DNA of 64,000 bases from Idiomarina sp. (GTDB taxonomy: Bacteria; Pseudomonadota; Gammaproteobacteria; Enterobacterales; Alteromonadaceae). A program made the position numbers and the translations under genes. Of the stretch, positions 34,951-43,768 are shown in pieces (the first letter of the stretch is position 1; each line of letters begins with the position of its first letter). The DNA is taken from positions 620,001-684,000 of the forward strand of contig JAIUMU010000001.1 of assembly GCA_022565355.1 (NCBI GenBank), in the 5' to 3' direction. Below the pieces are notes generated by a model. It had not been told where the DNA came from. It searched no databases and saw only the letters and a program-made list of their open reading frames with translations.

Positions 34951-35871
34951 GTTCTCTTTTATGAACGCTAGAATGTCATTATGAATTTGTAGGTTGGTAC
35001 CATGCCCAACACCTTCGTAGGTTTTAAACACGGCATTTGCATCTAGCTTAGAATAAACGTCTTGGCAAAACTGCCAACGGTCAGGTTGCATATTTCTACC
35101 CATAACTGAAAAAATCACCTGCCGTTCTAGTTCAGAGTACGCATCGTCATAGTTTGCGGCATCGTTAGTATCATCCGCCCCCATAAAGAGAAATTGAGGA
35201 ATTTCTTTCCATTTGGAATAGGCAAATGATTCACCTGTAATTTCCTCAAAATCGTTCACACCTAGAGGATAATTTAAATCTTGTTCGTTTAGAGAGCTTA
35301 CTGGAAGCATTAAAATAGCATTAAGGCCACCAGCTACAACAACCTTAGTGGCGTCAGGGTGTAACAAGGAGAATCTGTTCGCTAAGGTTGCTGATGCCGA
35401 GAAACCGGTCATTATAACTTTCTCGTTTACACTTACTGAATGCATTGATGATACATTCTTTGCCTCCTCGATCATTGCAAGCAACTGAAGATCAATCCGT
35501 TGTAGATCGCCAGTATTTATAAGCAAAGTATCTCGATCGAGTGCGTGAGTGTAGATTTGCCAATCCTGCTCACTTCGTGGGAATACAGGTATTAAAATTG
35601 GAGCCTTTAATTCTTTCGATACCCATGGACCAATAGCGTTGCCTGTTATCGCACTTTTAGCACTTGCGTAATGTTCCTCAAAATTGTCTGTTACTTTCCC
35701 AGTATTGTTCGTCTCAACAATTAAATAATTGGTTTTAGTTTCTTCAGGTATTTTCAATAAGAATGGGAAATTGAATCCTTTCTCTGGTGCGGCATCTATC
35801 TCAATAACCGTTTCTGCTATACAAATCTGGCTAAACAACAAAAACAATAAGATTCCCAGTTTAACTTGCAT
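34945..35871 (-). CDS. Exported alpha/beta hydrolase-like protein in attC cassette
   Basis: This ~308-residue protein has a signal peptide (MQVKLGILLFLLFSQICIAE). The nucleophile elbow is GFSAS, and later ADDTNDAANY and GVGHGTN could supply the acid and His of a catalytic triad. The ATG at 35871 has AAGGAT six bases upstream and gives a good signal peptide. The frame also opens at 35907 inside the attC R' end, but that leader is unlikely. The stop lies in the downstream attC. Substrate unknown. Confidence 0.8.
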   Translation of the reverse strand: MQVKLGILLFLLFSQICIAETVIEIDAAPEKGFNFPFLLKIPEETKTNYLIVETNNTGKVTDNFEEHYASAKSAITGNAIGPWVSKELKAPILIPVFPRSEQDWQIYTHALDRDTLLINTGDLQRIDLQLLAMIEEAKNVSSMHSVSVNEKVIMTGFSASATLANRFSLLHPDATKVVVAGGLNAILMLPVSSLNEQDLNYPLGVNDFEEITGESFAYSKWKEIPQFLFMGADDTNDAANYDDAYSELERQVIFSVMGRNMQPDRWQFCQDVYSKLDANAVFKTYEGVGHGTNLQIHNDILAFIKENI

Positions 35872-35905
35872 TTTTTTATCCTTACTCAAAATATCCTTAG
35901 AGAAC

Positions 35906-35980
35906 ATCTAACGCCCGAAATAACCGACGTGCTATAGTACACCCGCCGCCGCAGGCGCGTAGTTAATTGACTTGTTATGT
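35906..35980 (-). repeat. attC site between Phd-RelE and hydrolase cassettes
   Basis: This 75-bp site reads ACATAAC ... GTTAGAT on the minus strand; GTTAGAT is a perfect GTTRRRY. The stop codon of the RelE gene is inside ACATAAC. The R'-proximal half (TAACGCCCGAAATAACCG, 35909-35926) recurs exactly at 36962-36979 in another site. Confidence 0.85.
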
Positions 35981-36277
35981 TTCATCCACACCGAGCTCTG
36001 TAGTTTCTAATAATTGACTGCTGCGGCGAACCGTCAAAATATCCACCTGATTTGTTACGCTGTAAATTACCCGGTAAGAACCAAATACTACTTCACGAAT
36101 ACGCTGTAAGCGCACCTCAGGAACCACTCGCCCGCTCTCCGGAAACTCTGCTAAGCGATCGACGCAAGAAAATAACCCCTCAACCCAATTTAATGCCGCA
36201 CTCGGCTTATCTTCGGCAATGTATTGAGCGATACTTTCCACTCGCTCTAACGCAAGTGAGGACCAAACTATCTTCAT
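35975..36277 (-). CDS. RelE/ParE-type toxin in attC cassette
   Basis: This 100-residue protein has the RelE/ParE fold: VWSSLALERVESIAQYIAEDKPSAALNWVEGLFSCVDRLAEFPESGRVVPE then VVFGSYRVIYSVTNQVDILTVRRSSQ. The conserved Arg and Tyr residues of the family are in the C-terminal half. It is probably a ribosome-dependent endoribonuclease or gyrase poison; the sequence does not say which. The ATG overlaps the antitoxin stop by 4 bp. The stop codon is inside the attC core. Toxin-antitoxin cassettes are known to stabilise integron arrays. Confidence 0.9.
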   Translation of the reverse strand: MKIVWSSLALERVESIAQYIAEDKPSAALNWVEGLFSCVDRLAEFPESGRVVPEVRLQRIREVVFGSYRVIYSVTNQVDILTVRRSSQLLETTELGVDET

Positions 36278-36555
36278 TGAGCTAACTTACTCAAAATGCG
36301 CAATTTCGCATCCTCATGCGAAATTCCAGCACCACTAGCAATTTGTTCTTCAGCGCGGTAAACCTCTTCGAGTACTTCTAAGCGCTCTTGCATCTTTTCG
36401 TACTCTTGAACATCAACCAGTACTGCAACCCCGCGACCTCGCTGTGTTAGCACCATCGGTCGCCGCGTTTCATGGATTTGCTTCACAAACTTTGCAATCC
36501 CGGCCCGAAATTCAGATAAAGGTCGAATATCTTCATCAACACGAACTCTTGTCAT
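36274..36555 (-). CDS. Phd-type antitoxin in attC cassette
   Basis: This 93-residue protein has the Phd/YefM N-terminal DNA-binding part (VDEDIRPLSEFRAGIAKFVKQIHETRRPMVLTQRGRGVAVLVDVQEYEKMQER) and an acidic helical tail that would bind the toxin. The ATG at 36555 has AGGTG seven bases upstream; a GTG three codons earlier is possible. The gene overlaps the toxin gene by 4 bp. Repeated GTAC elements just upstream are the likely operator. Confidence 0.9.
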   Translation of the reverse strand: MTRVRVDEDIRPLSEFRAGIAKFVKQIHETRRPMVLTQRGRGVAVLVDVQEYEKMQERLEVLEEVYRAEEQIASGAGISHEDAKLRILSKLAQ

Positions 36556-36566
36556 AGCTATCACCT

Positions 36567-36598
36567 ACGTACAATAAAATGTACTTATAAATGTACGT
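36567..36598. promoter_or_regulatory. Candidate Phd-RelE operator
   Basis: ACGTAC (36567-36572) and GTACGT (36593-36598) are an inverted pair, and on the minus strand two copies of GTACATTT repeat 12 bp apart inside. Such multi-site operators suit conditional repression by a toxin-antitoxin complex. The element is just upstream of the antitoxin ATG. Confidence 0.6.
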
Positions 36599-36634
36599 TA
36601 GAGTTTTGGTATTCGCAAGGTAAGGATTTGGGAA

Positions 36635-36712
36635 ACATAACGCCGGAGCACAGCGGCGGCAACGTAGCTGACGTCCGGCGCCGCAAACGCGAATTGTTGC
36701 GACTTGTTATAA
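36635..36712 (-). repeat. attC site upstream of the Phd-RelE cassette
   Basis: On the minus strand it runs from TTATAAC to GTTATGT, close to the RYYYAAC ... GTTRRRY frame. The interior is GC-rich with inverted GCGCCGGACG/GTCCGGCGC type segments. Length is 78 bp. The upstream cassette gene (36722) stops ten bases before it. Confidence 0.8.
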
Positions 36713-36721
36713 ATCGTTTTT

Positions 36722-36940
36722 CTAGTGCTTCGAACTTTCATTAGGAATCACATCCTTTTTCAACATAAGCACAACTAAATAGATGATGCCCAAAATTGGT
36801 ATAAGTCCCAGAACAAAGCCTAGTACACCAGCGAGCACTGGTGTCTGCGTCTTACGACGCCCCAAGTAATAACCCACTAAACCAATAATCACACCGCAAA
36901 CAAGAAGAAATTGTCCCGCAAATGTTGCATTGATATCCAT
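36722..36940 (-). CDS. Small two-helix membrane protein in attC cassette
   Basis: This 72-residue protein has two hydrophobic helices (~8-26 and ~34-60) and a charged end. AAAGGAG lies before the ATG, and the attC R' end (GTTATAA) adjoins the region. I do not recognise a family. It is a cassette gene because attC sites bound it on both sides. Confidence 0.7.
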   Translation of the reverse strand: MDINATFAGQFLLVCGVIIGLVGYYLGRRKTQTPVLAGVLGFVLGLIPILGIIYLVVLMLKKDVIPNESSKH

Positions 36941-36958
36941 ATTTACTCCTTTAAAGAT

Positions 36959-37005
36959 TTATAACGCCCGAAATAACCGTCTTGTGAAGTAACTTCAAGC
37001 TTAAT
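36959..37005 (-). repeat. Partial attC-like site downstream of the 152-aa cassette gene
   Basis: The R' half is clear on the minus strand (CGGTTATTTCGGGC then GTTATAA), and 18 bp (36962-36979) are identical to the site at 35906. The other half is not recognisable, and the segment is shorter than the others, so it may be truncated or diverged. The left end is uncertain. Confidence 0.55.
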
Positions 37006-37009
37006 AGCT

Positions 37010-37468
37010 TTATTTAGGTTTCTTTGGCGCAAATAGAGGAGCACTTTTAACCAAAACTCGAAACATCCAGCAAAAGAGCAGTAATGAGAGCGAAACATAG
37101 GCTATGCCAAAGCTAAAGTGCTGATGGAACGTTACATATTCAGTATCGCTCAGAAGCACTAAGGCAATAAGAACCACAGCGTAGATAACGGCCAAAAGAA
37201 ACGAAACAATTCTTGCAACTAAATACCAAAATCGCTTATTCCGTAAAATCCCGACACCAGAAGCCACACTAAGAATTCCTAATATGGTACCTAAATCAAG
37301 TGTTCTATCTTGGTAAATACCATAAATTGCACGGCCTATATCCCAAACACCATAAAGAATGAGAATAACAGCAACAATAATCAGCGATATCGGTAGTGTG
37401 TGCACAGGCAATTGCTCGCCGGATTGCGATTGGGAAGTAAAGTTGGTGGGGGTGATTCCGTTCATCAT
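37010..37468 (-). CDS. Four-helix membrane protein, probable first cassette gene
   Basis: This 152-residue protein has an N-terminal polar tail (~1-26) and four hydrophobic helices. AGGGA precedes tandem ATGs. I do not recognise a family. It lies at the upstream end of the attC array on the same strand as the other cassettes, with an attC-like end following it and arfB beyond. Whether it sits in a true cassette is uncertain, because its 5' boundary shows no attI or attC. Confidence 0.7.
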   Translation of the reverse strand: MMNGITPTNFTSQSQSGEQLPVHTLPISLIIVAVILILYGVWDIGRAIYGIYQDRTLDLGTILGILSVASGVGILRNKRFWYLVARIVSFLLAVIYAVVLIALVLLSDTEYVTFHQHFSFGIAYVSLSLLLFCWMFRVLVKSAPLFAPKKPK

Positions 37469-37529
37469 GCTATCCCTGTTGCATATTTGTTAATTGAAAT
37501 TAACCAATTATTCAAGCTAGTACAAGAGG

Positions 37530-37955
37530 TTAACCTTCATTTGTTGGCTTTTTCCTGGCGGCTTTCACACCGCCACGCTGTTTCTTGGCGGTGATGCGGC
37601 GAGCCTTGGCGGCTTTACTGGGTTTGGTGGCAATGCGCCTCTTTTGCACTATGGCTACACTGGCCACAAGGCGAATGAAATCTGCGAGGGCTTGTTCACG
37701 GTTGGCGAGTTGGCTGCGGCTTTCTTGGCACTTAATGATGATTTTGCCGCTTTGGGTGATGCGGTGATCACTTTTAGCAAGCAGCTTTTCTTTATAAAAC
37801 TCAGGCAGTGATGAGGCGCGGATATCGAAAATAAGCTGCGCGGCGGTAGCTACTTTATTTACATTTTGGCCACCAGCACCGCTAGAGCGTATGAATTGCC
37901 ACTCTATTTCCTGCTCTGGAATGCTTACTCGTGCTGATATCCGTACTTCTGCCAT
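37530..37955 (-). CDS. arfB: Alternative ribosome-rescue factor ArfB (YaeJ)
   Basis: This 141-residue protein has the class I release-factor GGQ motif in SSGAGGQNVNKVATAAQLIFDI (~25-45) and the basic C-terminal tail (KAAKARRITAKKQRGGVKAARKK) that enters the empty mRNA channel. ArfB hydrolyses peptidyl-tRNA on stalled ribosomes. Length matches E. coli ArfB (140). It is chromosomal and not part of the cassette array; it marks that array's boundary. Confidence 0.95.
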   Translation of the reverse strand: MAEVRISARVSIPEQEIEWQFIRSSGAGGQNVNKVATAAQLIFDIRASSLPEFYKEKLLAKSDHRITQSGKIIIKCQESRSQLANREQALADFIRLVASVAIVQKRRIATKPSKAAKARRITAKKQRGGVKAARKKPTNEG

Positions 37956-38152
37956 AACTTTTTCTAATCCCTTTCGAACGAACTATGGGCTAAATCACCC
38001 CTACTTAAACTCTTAATATCCATTACTCGATTTCATGCGAATAATCCCCAAAAAGGTATTGCACAGTATATAATATGGGCGTCTGGAGATTGAAGCGCAC
38101 AGACAGCACATTTTGCTTCGAGTTAATTATTTTATTGACTGAGGAGTCTATT

Positions 38153-38263
38153 ATGATTGAAGAAATCCGCAAAAATTTATTGTACAACGTTATGGTTCCA
38201 GGAGTAATCGCAGTGCTCGGAATCATTGCAATGGCGGTTTACTTATATACATACGTGCTGTAA
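38153..38263 (+). CDS. Predicted 36-residue single-helix membrane protein
   Basis: The frame starts with GAGGAG six bases before the ATG and encodes MIEEIRKNLLYNVMVPGVIAV-like short protein with one strongly hydrophobic helix. The stop precedes a bidirectional terminator at 38321. A longer in-frame start exists at 38075 but lacks a ribosome-binding site. No family is recognised, and coding status rests on ribosome-binding site plus terminator. Confidence 0.45.
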   Translation: MIEEIRKNLLYNVMVPGVIAVLGIIAMAVYLYTYVL

Positions 38264-38320
38264 CTCGCTTCTGTATCTCTGAAACCAATTTAAGTTTACA
38301 CCAAAACTTATACTAAACAT

Positions 38321-38360
38321 AAAGGCCCTGCCGCGATTCCCAACCCGCAGCAGGGCCTTT
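38321..38360. terminator. Bidirectional terminator
   Basis: AAAGGCCCTGC and GCAGGGCCTTT are perfect 11-bp arms around an 18-nt loop, with a T tract after the plus-strand arm. It ends the small plus-strand gene and, in the other direction, the thiolase gene that stops at 38386. Confidence 0.85.
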
Positions 38361-38385
38361 TTCTATCTTCTCGTTACAGCTAGGC

Positions 38386-39567
38386 CTAGAGCATTTCTAC
38401 TGCTAAGGCTACGGCTTCACCACCACCGATACACAATGAGGTTACGCCCTTCTGTTTGCCACGCTGTTTTAGCGCGTGCAACAAGGTAACTAGCAAACGG
38501 GCACCTGAAGCTCCAATTGGATGGCCAAGCGCACATGCACCGCCATTTACGTTTACTTTCTCTGCATCGAGTTGCATATCTTTAATGGCGATCATGGTTA
38601 CCATGGCGAATGCTTCGTTAATCTCCCACAGATCTACATCATCTTTGCTCCACCCTGCTTGCTCGAGGGTTTTATTCATTGCGCCTACCGGCGCCATAGT
38701 GAACTCGGATGGCTTCTGTGAGTGGGTAGCGTGCGCCACAATGCGTGCTAATGGTGTTAAGCCTCGCGCTTTGGCATCGCTTTCGCGCATTAACACGAGT
38801 GCCGCAGCACCATCGGAAATTGATGATGAGTTAGCAGCGGTTACTGTGCCATCTTTGGCAAACGCTGGGCGCAAGCTTGGAATTTTATCAATACGAGCTT
38901 TGCCTGGCTGTTCATCAATGGTAATGGTTACATCGCCTTTGCGATCGCTGTAGGTAAGTGGCTCTACTTCTTCTGCGAACCAACCTTCGTTAATGGCCGT
39001 TTGCGCGCGGGTTAGCGAGCGAATGGCGAAATCGTCCATATCTTCACGGGTAAAGCCATAGCTATCGGCGGTATCTTGGGCGTAACAGCCCATAGCTTTG
39101 CCTTCATAGGCATCTTGTAAGCCATCGAACATCATATGGTCGATTACTTGGCCGTGGCCCATGCGGTAGCCGCTACGTGCTTTATCAAGCAAGTAAGGTG
39201 CATTCGACATGCTTTCCATGCCGCCCGCCACTACTACATTCGCTGAGCCTGCTTTAATTAAATCGTGGCCGAACATTACGGTTTTTAAACCAGAACCACA
39301 TACTTTATTGATGGTGGTAGCGCCGGTGCCAAGTGGTAACCCTGCGCCTAACATGGCTTGCCGCGCTGGTGCTTGCTTTAAACCCGCAGGTAAAACACAG
39401 CCCATAATAACTTCGCTAACATCTTCTCCGGCAATGCCAGCACGGGCTACCGCGGCTTTAATCGCTGCAGCGCCAAGTTCGGTGGCACTCACAGGGCTTA
39501 ATTCGCCCATGAAACCGCCCATTGGCGTACGCGCGGCGGCAACAATTACTACTGAATCTGAGCTCAT
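38386..39567 (-). CDS. Acetyl-CoA C-acetyltransferase (thiolase)
   Basis: This 393-residue thiolase has the nucleophile Cys90 in TTINKVCGSGLK, then NEAFAM, His349 in GGACALGHPIGASGAR and Cys379 in SLCIGGGEA. It cleaves acetoacetyl-CoA to two acetyl-CoA, the last step after LiuE and AacS. AGGAGAG lies upstream of the ATG. The gene is divergent from liuR, and the 16-bp palindrome in their shared region probably controls both. E. coli AtoB is close in role; the name is not fixed by sequence. Confidence 0.93.
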   Translation of the reverse strand: MSSDSVVIVAAARTPMGGFMGELSPVSATELGAAAIKAAVARAGIAGEDVSEVIMGCVLPAGLKQAPARQAMLGAGLPLGTGATTINKVCGSGLKTVMFGHDLIKAGSANVVVAGGMESMSNAPYLLDKARSGYRMGHGQVIDHMMFDGLQDAYEGKAMGCYAQDTADSYGFTREDMDDFAIRSLTRAQTAINEGWFAEEVEPLTYSDRKGDVTITIDEQPGKARIDKIPSLRPAFAKDGTVTAANSSSISDGAAALVLMRESDAKARGLTPLARIVAHATHSQKPSEFTMAPVGAMNKTLEQAGWSKDDVDLWEINEAFAMVTMIAIKDMQLDAEKVNVNGGACALGHPIGASGARLLVTLLHALKQRGKQKGVTSLCIGGGEAVALAVEML

Positions 39568-39595
39568 GAAACTTCTCTCCTGGAGGTTGTAAAAC

Positions 39596-39611
39596 TTTAC
39601 GTTAACGTAAA
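39596..39611. promoter_or_regulatory. Candidate LiuR operator between thiolase and liuR
   Basis: TTTACGTTAACGTAAA is a perfect 16-bp palindrome 29 bp from the thiolase start and 57 bp from the liuR start, in their divergent gap. It is the type of site described for LiuR (a MerR-family regulator of leucine degradation); the match is from memory. Confidence 0.75.
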
Positions 39612-39668
39612 CTTCATGTTAGCTTATCGCGTATAACTGCCATAAGGCAAGTGAGTAGGAATTGTAGC

Positions 39669-40112
39669 ATGCACAATACAAGCGCAGAAGAATTCGAAAC
39701 TAGCCCCGAGCGTGTTCGCCGTACCCAAGATTCATTCAGCATTGGCGATTTAGCCAAGGAGTTTGATATCACCACGCGTAGCATTCGTTTTTACGAAGAT
39801 CAGGGCCTCATGATGCCTGAGCGCCGCGGCCAAACCCGTATTTATACGCAAAAAGATCGGGTGCGCTTGAAGCTGATTTTGCGCGGCAAACGGCTTGGGT
39901 TTACGTTGGCGGAAACCAAAACCCTATTCGATATGTATGATCGCGATGGTAGCAGTGTGAACCAGCTGCAAACTATGTTGCGTTTAATTGAAGACAAGAA
40001 GTTGGCCCTGCGCCAGCAACTCGAAGATATTAAAGTTGTTTTGCACGAGTTAACCGCCGTTGAGAGCGGATGCCGTGCTGAACTTTCCGAAAAAACCAAG
40101 GAGTACCCATGA
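39669..40112 (+). CDS. liuR: MerR-family regulator LiuR
   Basis: This ~147-residue protein has a MerR winged helix ([69 protein letters not shown]) and a long coiled-coil dimer helix. Its place before liuABCDE identifies LiuR, the regulator of leucine/isovalerate degradation. The frame opens with a GTG at 39651; the ATG at 39669 is preferred, although no start has a strong ribosome-binding site. Its stop overlaps the liuA start (ATGA), so the two are coupled. Confidence 0.92.
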   Translation: MHNTSAEEFETSPERVRRTQDSFSIGDLAKEFDITTRSIRFYEDQGLMMPERRGQTRIYTQKDRVRLKLILRGKRLGFTLAETKTLFDMYDRDGSSVNQLQTMLRLIEDKKLALRQQLEDIKVVLHELTAVESGCRAELSEKTKEYP

Positions 40113-41281
40113 TTAGCGCCTATAAAACATTCAATTTCGATCTCGGTGAAACCGCCGATATGATCCGCGAGCAAGTAAACGCATTTGCTCGTGATGAGAT
40201 TGCACCCCGTGCAGCAGAAATTGATGAAGTAAACGAGTTTCCTGCTGATTTATGGCGCAAATTTGGCGATATGGGCTTGCTCGGTATCACCGTACCGGAA
40301 GAGTTTGGTGGTTCGGAAATGGGTTACCTTGAGCACGTAGTGGCAATGGAAGAAATTAGCCGCGCTTCAGCCTCTGTAGGCTTAAGCTATGGTGCTCACT
40401 CGAATTTGTGTGTGAACCAACTCAAAGTGAACGGTAGCCAAGCGCAAAAAGAGAAATACCTACCAAAATTAGTAACCGGTGAGCACGTAGGTGCTTTAGC
40501 TATGAGTGAGCCAAACGCGGGTTCTGATGTTGTGAGCATGAAGCTGCATGCGAAAAAAGATGGTGATCACTATATTTTGAACGGTAATAAAATGTGGATC
40601 ACCAATGGCCCTGATGCAGATGTACTTATTGTGTACGCAAAAACTGAGCCGGGCGCAGGTTCCAAAGGCATTACCGCGTTCATTATCGAGAAAGCGAATA
40701 CCCCAGGTTTCAGCACGGCGCAGAAGCTCGATAAATTGGGCATGCGTGGCTCTAACACCTGTGAATTAGTATTCGAAGATGCGCGGGTGCCTGCCGAAAA
40801 CATTTTGGGTGAATTAAACCAAGGCGTGAAAGTATTAATGAGCGGCCTCGATTACGAGCGCGCGGTATTAGCTGCTGGCCCGCTGGGCATTATGCAAGCC
40901 TGTATGGATGTCGTTATTCCTTATATTCACGAGCGCAGCCAGTTTGGCCAAGCGATTGGTGAGTTCCAGTTGGTACAAGGCAAAGTAGCCGACATGTACA
41001 CGCAAATGAACGCGGCACGTGCTTATGTGTATGCGGTTGCAAAAGCGTGCGATCGCGGCGAAACCACTCGTAAAGATGCTGCAGGTGCTATTCTTTATGC
41101 AGCTGAGCTAGCAACTAAAATGGCACTTGATGCCATTCAGTTACTGGGCGGTAACGGCTATATCAATGAATACCCTACTGGCCGCCTATTACGCGATGCC
41201 AAGCTGTATGAAATTGGTGCCGGCACCTCAGAAATTCGCCGCATGCTAATTGGCCGTGAGCTGTTTACTGAATCGAAGTAA
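40109..41281 (+). CDS. liuA: Isovaleryl-CoA dehydrogenase
   Basis: This 390-residue flavoprotein has the acyl-CoA dehydrogenase pattern: [49 protein letters not shown] and [42 protein letters not shown]. The catalytic Glu is in the [17 protein letters not shown] region, the position used by isovaleryl-CoA dehydrogenases. It oxidises isovaleryl-CoA to 3-methylcrotonyl-CoA and passes electrons to ETF. ETF-ubiquinone oxidoreductase is encoded at 51228. The start overlaps the liuR stop. Confidence 0.96.
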   Translation: MISAYKTFNFDLGETADMIREQVNAFARDEIAPRAAEIDEVNEFPADLWRKFGDMGLLGITVPEEFGGSEMGYLEHVVAMEEISRASASVGLSYGAHSNLCVNQLKVNGSQAQKEKYLPKLVTGEHVGALAMSEPNAGSDVVSMKLHAKKDGDHYILNGNKMWITNGPDADVLIVYAKTEPGAGSKGITAFIIEKANTPGFSTAQKLDKLGMRGSNTCELVFEDARVPAENILGELNQGVKVLMSGLDYERAVLAAGPLGIMQACMDVVIPYIHERSQFGQAIGEFQLVQGKVADMYTQMNAARAYVYAVAKACDRGETTRKDAAGAILYAAELATKMALDAIQLLGGNGYINEYPTGRLLRDAKLYEIGAGTSEIRRMLIGRELFTESK

Positions 41282-41310
41282 TTAATCGCTAAATAATAAG
41301 GACACTCGTT

Positions 41311-42933
41311 GTGGCTATTCTCACTAGTAAAGTAAACACTCGGGACGAAACATTTTTAGCGAACCGAGAATCGATGCTTGCTGTGTTGGCTGATTTACAA
41401 GAAAAGGCCGAACAAATTAAGCAAGGTGGCGGTAAAAGCTATCAAGAACGGCATGAATCGCGCGGCAAATTATTGGTGCGCGATCGTATTCAACGCTTGC
41501 TTGATGCGGGCTCTCCATTCTTAGAACTAGGCCAATTCGCTGCCTGGGAAGTGTATGAAGATTATGTGCCAGCAGCAGGTGTAGTTGCTGGTATTGGCCG
41601 AGTGGAAGGCGTTGAGTGCATGATTGTAGCCAACGATGCCACGGTAAAAGGCGGTACTTACTACCCTCTTACCGTGAAGAAGCATTTGCGCGCACAAGAA
41701 ATTGCCGAGCGTTGCCACCTGCCCTGTATTTATTTAGTAGATTCTGGTGGGGCCAACTTGCCGCGCCAAGATGAAGTATTCCCGGATCGCGATCATTTCG
41801 GCCGTATTTTCTTTAACCAAGCCAATATGTCGGCGAAAGGTATTCCGCAAATAGCTGTAGTAATGGGCTTATGTACTGCTGGTGGTGCCTATGTGCCAGC
41901 CATGGCCGATGAATCCATTATTGTAAAAGAGCAAGGCACGATCTTCTTAGCAGGCCCGCCACTCGTAAAAGCAGCTACCGGTGAAGAAGTAAGTGCGGAA
42001 GAGCTTGGTGGTGCCGATGTGCACACGCGCATTTCCGGTGTGGCGGATCATTTTGCAGTAAACGATGAGCATGCGCTCGATTTAGCGCGCCGCACTGTTT
42101 CTCGCTTGAATCGCCCCGTAAAAGCTGCACTCAATACCATTGCCAATGTGGATGCCGATGTGAAGCCGCCCCGCTACGCGGCTGAAGAAATTTACGGCAT
42201 TGTGGGTACTGATTTGCGCAAGCCCTACGATGTGCGCGAAATTATCGCCCGCGTGGTAGATGATTCTGATTTTGATGAATTCAAACAAAACTACGGCAAT
42301 ACCTTGGTTACTGGGTTTGCCCGTATTCACGGTTATTTAGTAGGTATTGTGGCTAACAACGGGATTTTGTTCTCGGAATCGGCGCAAAAAGGCGCGCATT
42401 TCATTGAACTCTGTGCCCAGCGCAAAATTCCATTGGTGTTCTTGCAGAATATCACCGGCTTTATGGTAGGTAAGAAGTACGAAGCCGAAGGTATTGCCAA
42501 ACATGGCGCAAAGATGGTTACCGCAGTAAGTTGCGCCAAAGTGCCGAAGTTTACGGTACTGATTGGCGGTAGCTACGGTGCTGGTAACTATGGCATGTGT
42601 GGCCGTGCTTATGATCCAACGCTCATGTTTATGTGGCCGAATGCGCGTATTTCCGTAATGGGTGGCGAACAGGCGGCAGGCGTTATGGCGCAGGTTACTC
42701 GTGATGGCAAAGAGCGCAAAGGCGAAAGCTGGAGCGCGGAAGATGAAGCCAAATTTAAGCAGCCGATTATTGATACCTACGAGCACCAAGGCCATCCTTA
42801 CTACGCCTCAGGCCGTTTGTGGGATGATGGCATTATCGACCCTGCGCAAACCCGCACCGTGTTGGGCTTAAGTATTTCCGCCGCACTCAATGCTCCAATC
42901 GAAGACACGCGCTTTGGCGTGTTCCGCATGTAA
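41311..42933 (+). CDS. liuB: Methylcrotonoyl-CoA carboxylase beta subunit
   Basis: This 540-residue carboxyltransferase subunit has the crotonase-like oxyanion regions: [45 protein letters not shown] and [50 protein letters not shown]. It carboxylates 3-methylcrotonyl-CoA using carboxybiotin from LiuD. The start is a GTG with AAGGA upstream. It follows liuA by 29 bp. Confidence 0.96.
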   Translation: MAILTSKVNTRDETFLANRESMLAVLADLQEKAEQIKQGGGKSYQERHESRGKLLVRDRIQRLLDAGSPFLELGQFAAWEVYEDYVPAAGVVAGIGRVEGVECMIVANDATVKGGTYYPLTVKKHLRAQEIAERCHLPCIYLVDSGGANLPRQDEVFPDRDHFGRIFFNQANMSAKGIPQIAVVMGLCTAGGAYVPAMADESIIVKEQGTIFLAGPPLVKAATGEEVSAEELGGADVHTRISGVADHFAVNDEHALDLARRTVSRLNRPVKAALNTIANVDADVKPPRYAAEEIYGIVGTDLRKPYDVREIIARVVDDSDFDEFKQNYGNTLVTGFARIHGYLVGIVANNGILFSESAQKGAHFIELCAQRKIPLVFLQNITGFMVGKKYEAEGIAKHGAKMVTAVSCAKVPKFTVLIGGSYGAGNYGMCGRAYDPTLMFMWPNARISVMGGEQAAGVMAQVTRDGKERKGESWSAEDEAKFKQPIIDTYEHQGHPYYASGRLWDDGIIDPAQTRTVLGLSISAALNAPIEDTRFGVFRM

Positions 42934-42943
42934 GGAGCGATGT

Positions 42944-43768
42944 ATGCCAAATGAACAGGTAATTCTTGAACTCGATAATCGTGGTGTAGCCCGCTTAACC
43001 ATGAATCGCCCGGAAGTGCACAACGCCTTCGATGACGTGATTATTGCTAAGTTACGCGCGGCGCTTGCCGAAGTGCGCGAAAACTCAGCCGCGCGGGTAT
43101 TGGTATTGCAATCTGCTGGTAAAAACTTTTCCGCTGGGGCAGATCTGAATTGGATGCGTTCCATGGCTGATAAAAATTATCAGGAGAACGTGGAAGATGC
43201 AGGTGAATTGGGCGCCCTAATGTGGGAGCTCGATCAACTACCGATCCCTACCATTGCCTTAGTAAATGGCGCTGCTTTTGGCGGCGCTGTGGGGCTTGTA
43301 GCCTGCTGTGATATGGCCATTGCCGAGGAGCGCGCTAGCTTCTGCCTTTCGGAAGTAAAAATTGGTTTAATTCCTGCGGTAATTAGCCCTTATGTAGTGC
43401 GTGCGTTAGGTGAACCTGCCGCACGCCGCTATATGCTAACCGCCGAGCGCTTTTTTGCTGCAGAAGCTTATCGTTTAGGCTTGGTAGATATCGTAGCGGC
43501 TGCTGATAGCAGCTTAGAAACCGAGCTAGAGCCTTTATTAACCGCCTTGCTAGCAAATAGCCCAGCGGCCATTAAAGCCTGCAAAAACCTGATCCAGCAC
43601 GTAAGCAACCACCCGCTGAATCCAGATGTAGTAGCCGAAACTGCGCGCCGCATTGCAGAAATTCGCGTGTCTGCAGAGGGCCAAGAAGGCTTGAGTTCGT
43701 TTTTAGAAAAACGCGCCCCAGCTTGGCTAGCAGCGAATACAACCAGCGCAACGGATGGAAACAAATAA
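42944..43768 (+). CDS. liuC: Methylglutaconyl-CoA hydratase (enoyl-CoA hydratase family)
   Basis: This 274-residue crotonase-fold protein hydrates 3-methylglutaconyl-CoA to HMG-CoA. The oxyanion-hole segment is LQSAGKNFSAGADLNWM and the second is TIALVNGAAFGGAVGLVACCDMAIAEERASFCLSEVKIGL. The ATG at 42944 has AAGGAG six bases upstream and starts at the usual place; the frame's earlier ATG at 42890 lies inside liuB. It overlaps liuD start (TAATG). Confidence 0.93.
   Translation: MPNEQVILELDNRGVARLTMNRPEVHNAFDDVIIAKLRAALAEVRENSAARVLVLQSAGKNFSAGADLNWMRSMADKNYQENVEDAGELGALMWELDQLPIPTIALVNGAAFGGAVGLVACCDMAIAEERASFCLSEVKIGLIPAVISPYVVRALGEPAARRYMLTAERFFAAEAYRLGLVDIVAAADSSLETELEPLLTALLANSPAAIKACKNLIQHVSNHPLNPDVVAETARRIAEIRVSAEGQEGLSSFLEKRAPAWLAANTTSATDGNK

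Noticed and set aside
37489-37504. GTTAAT...ATTAAC dyad upstream of the first cassette gene as an attI or attC
   Set aside because: It lacks the core heptamers and is AT-rich; it fits a promoter-region dyad better.
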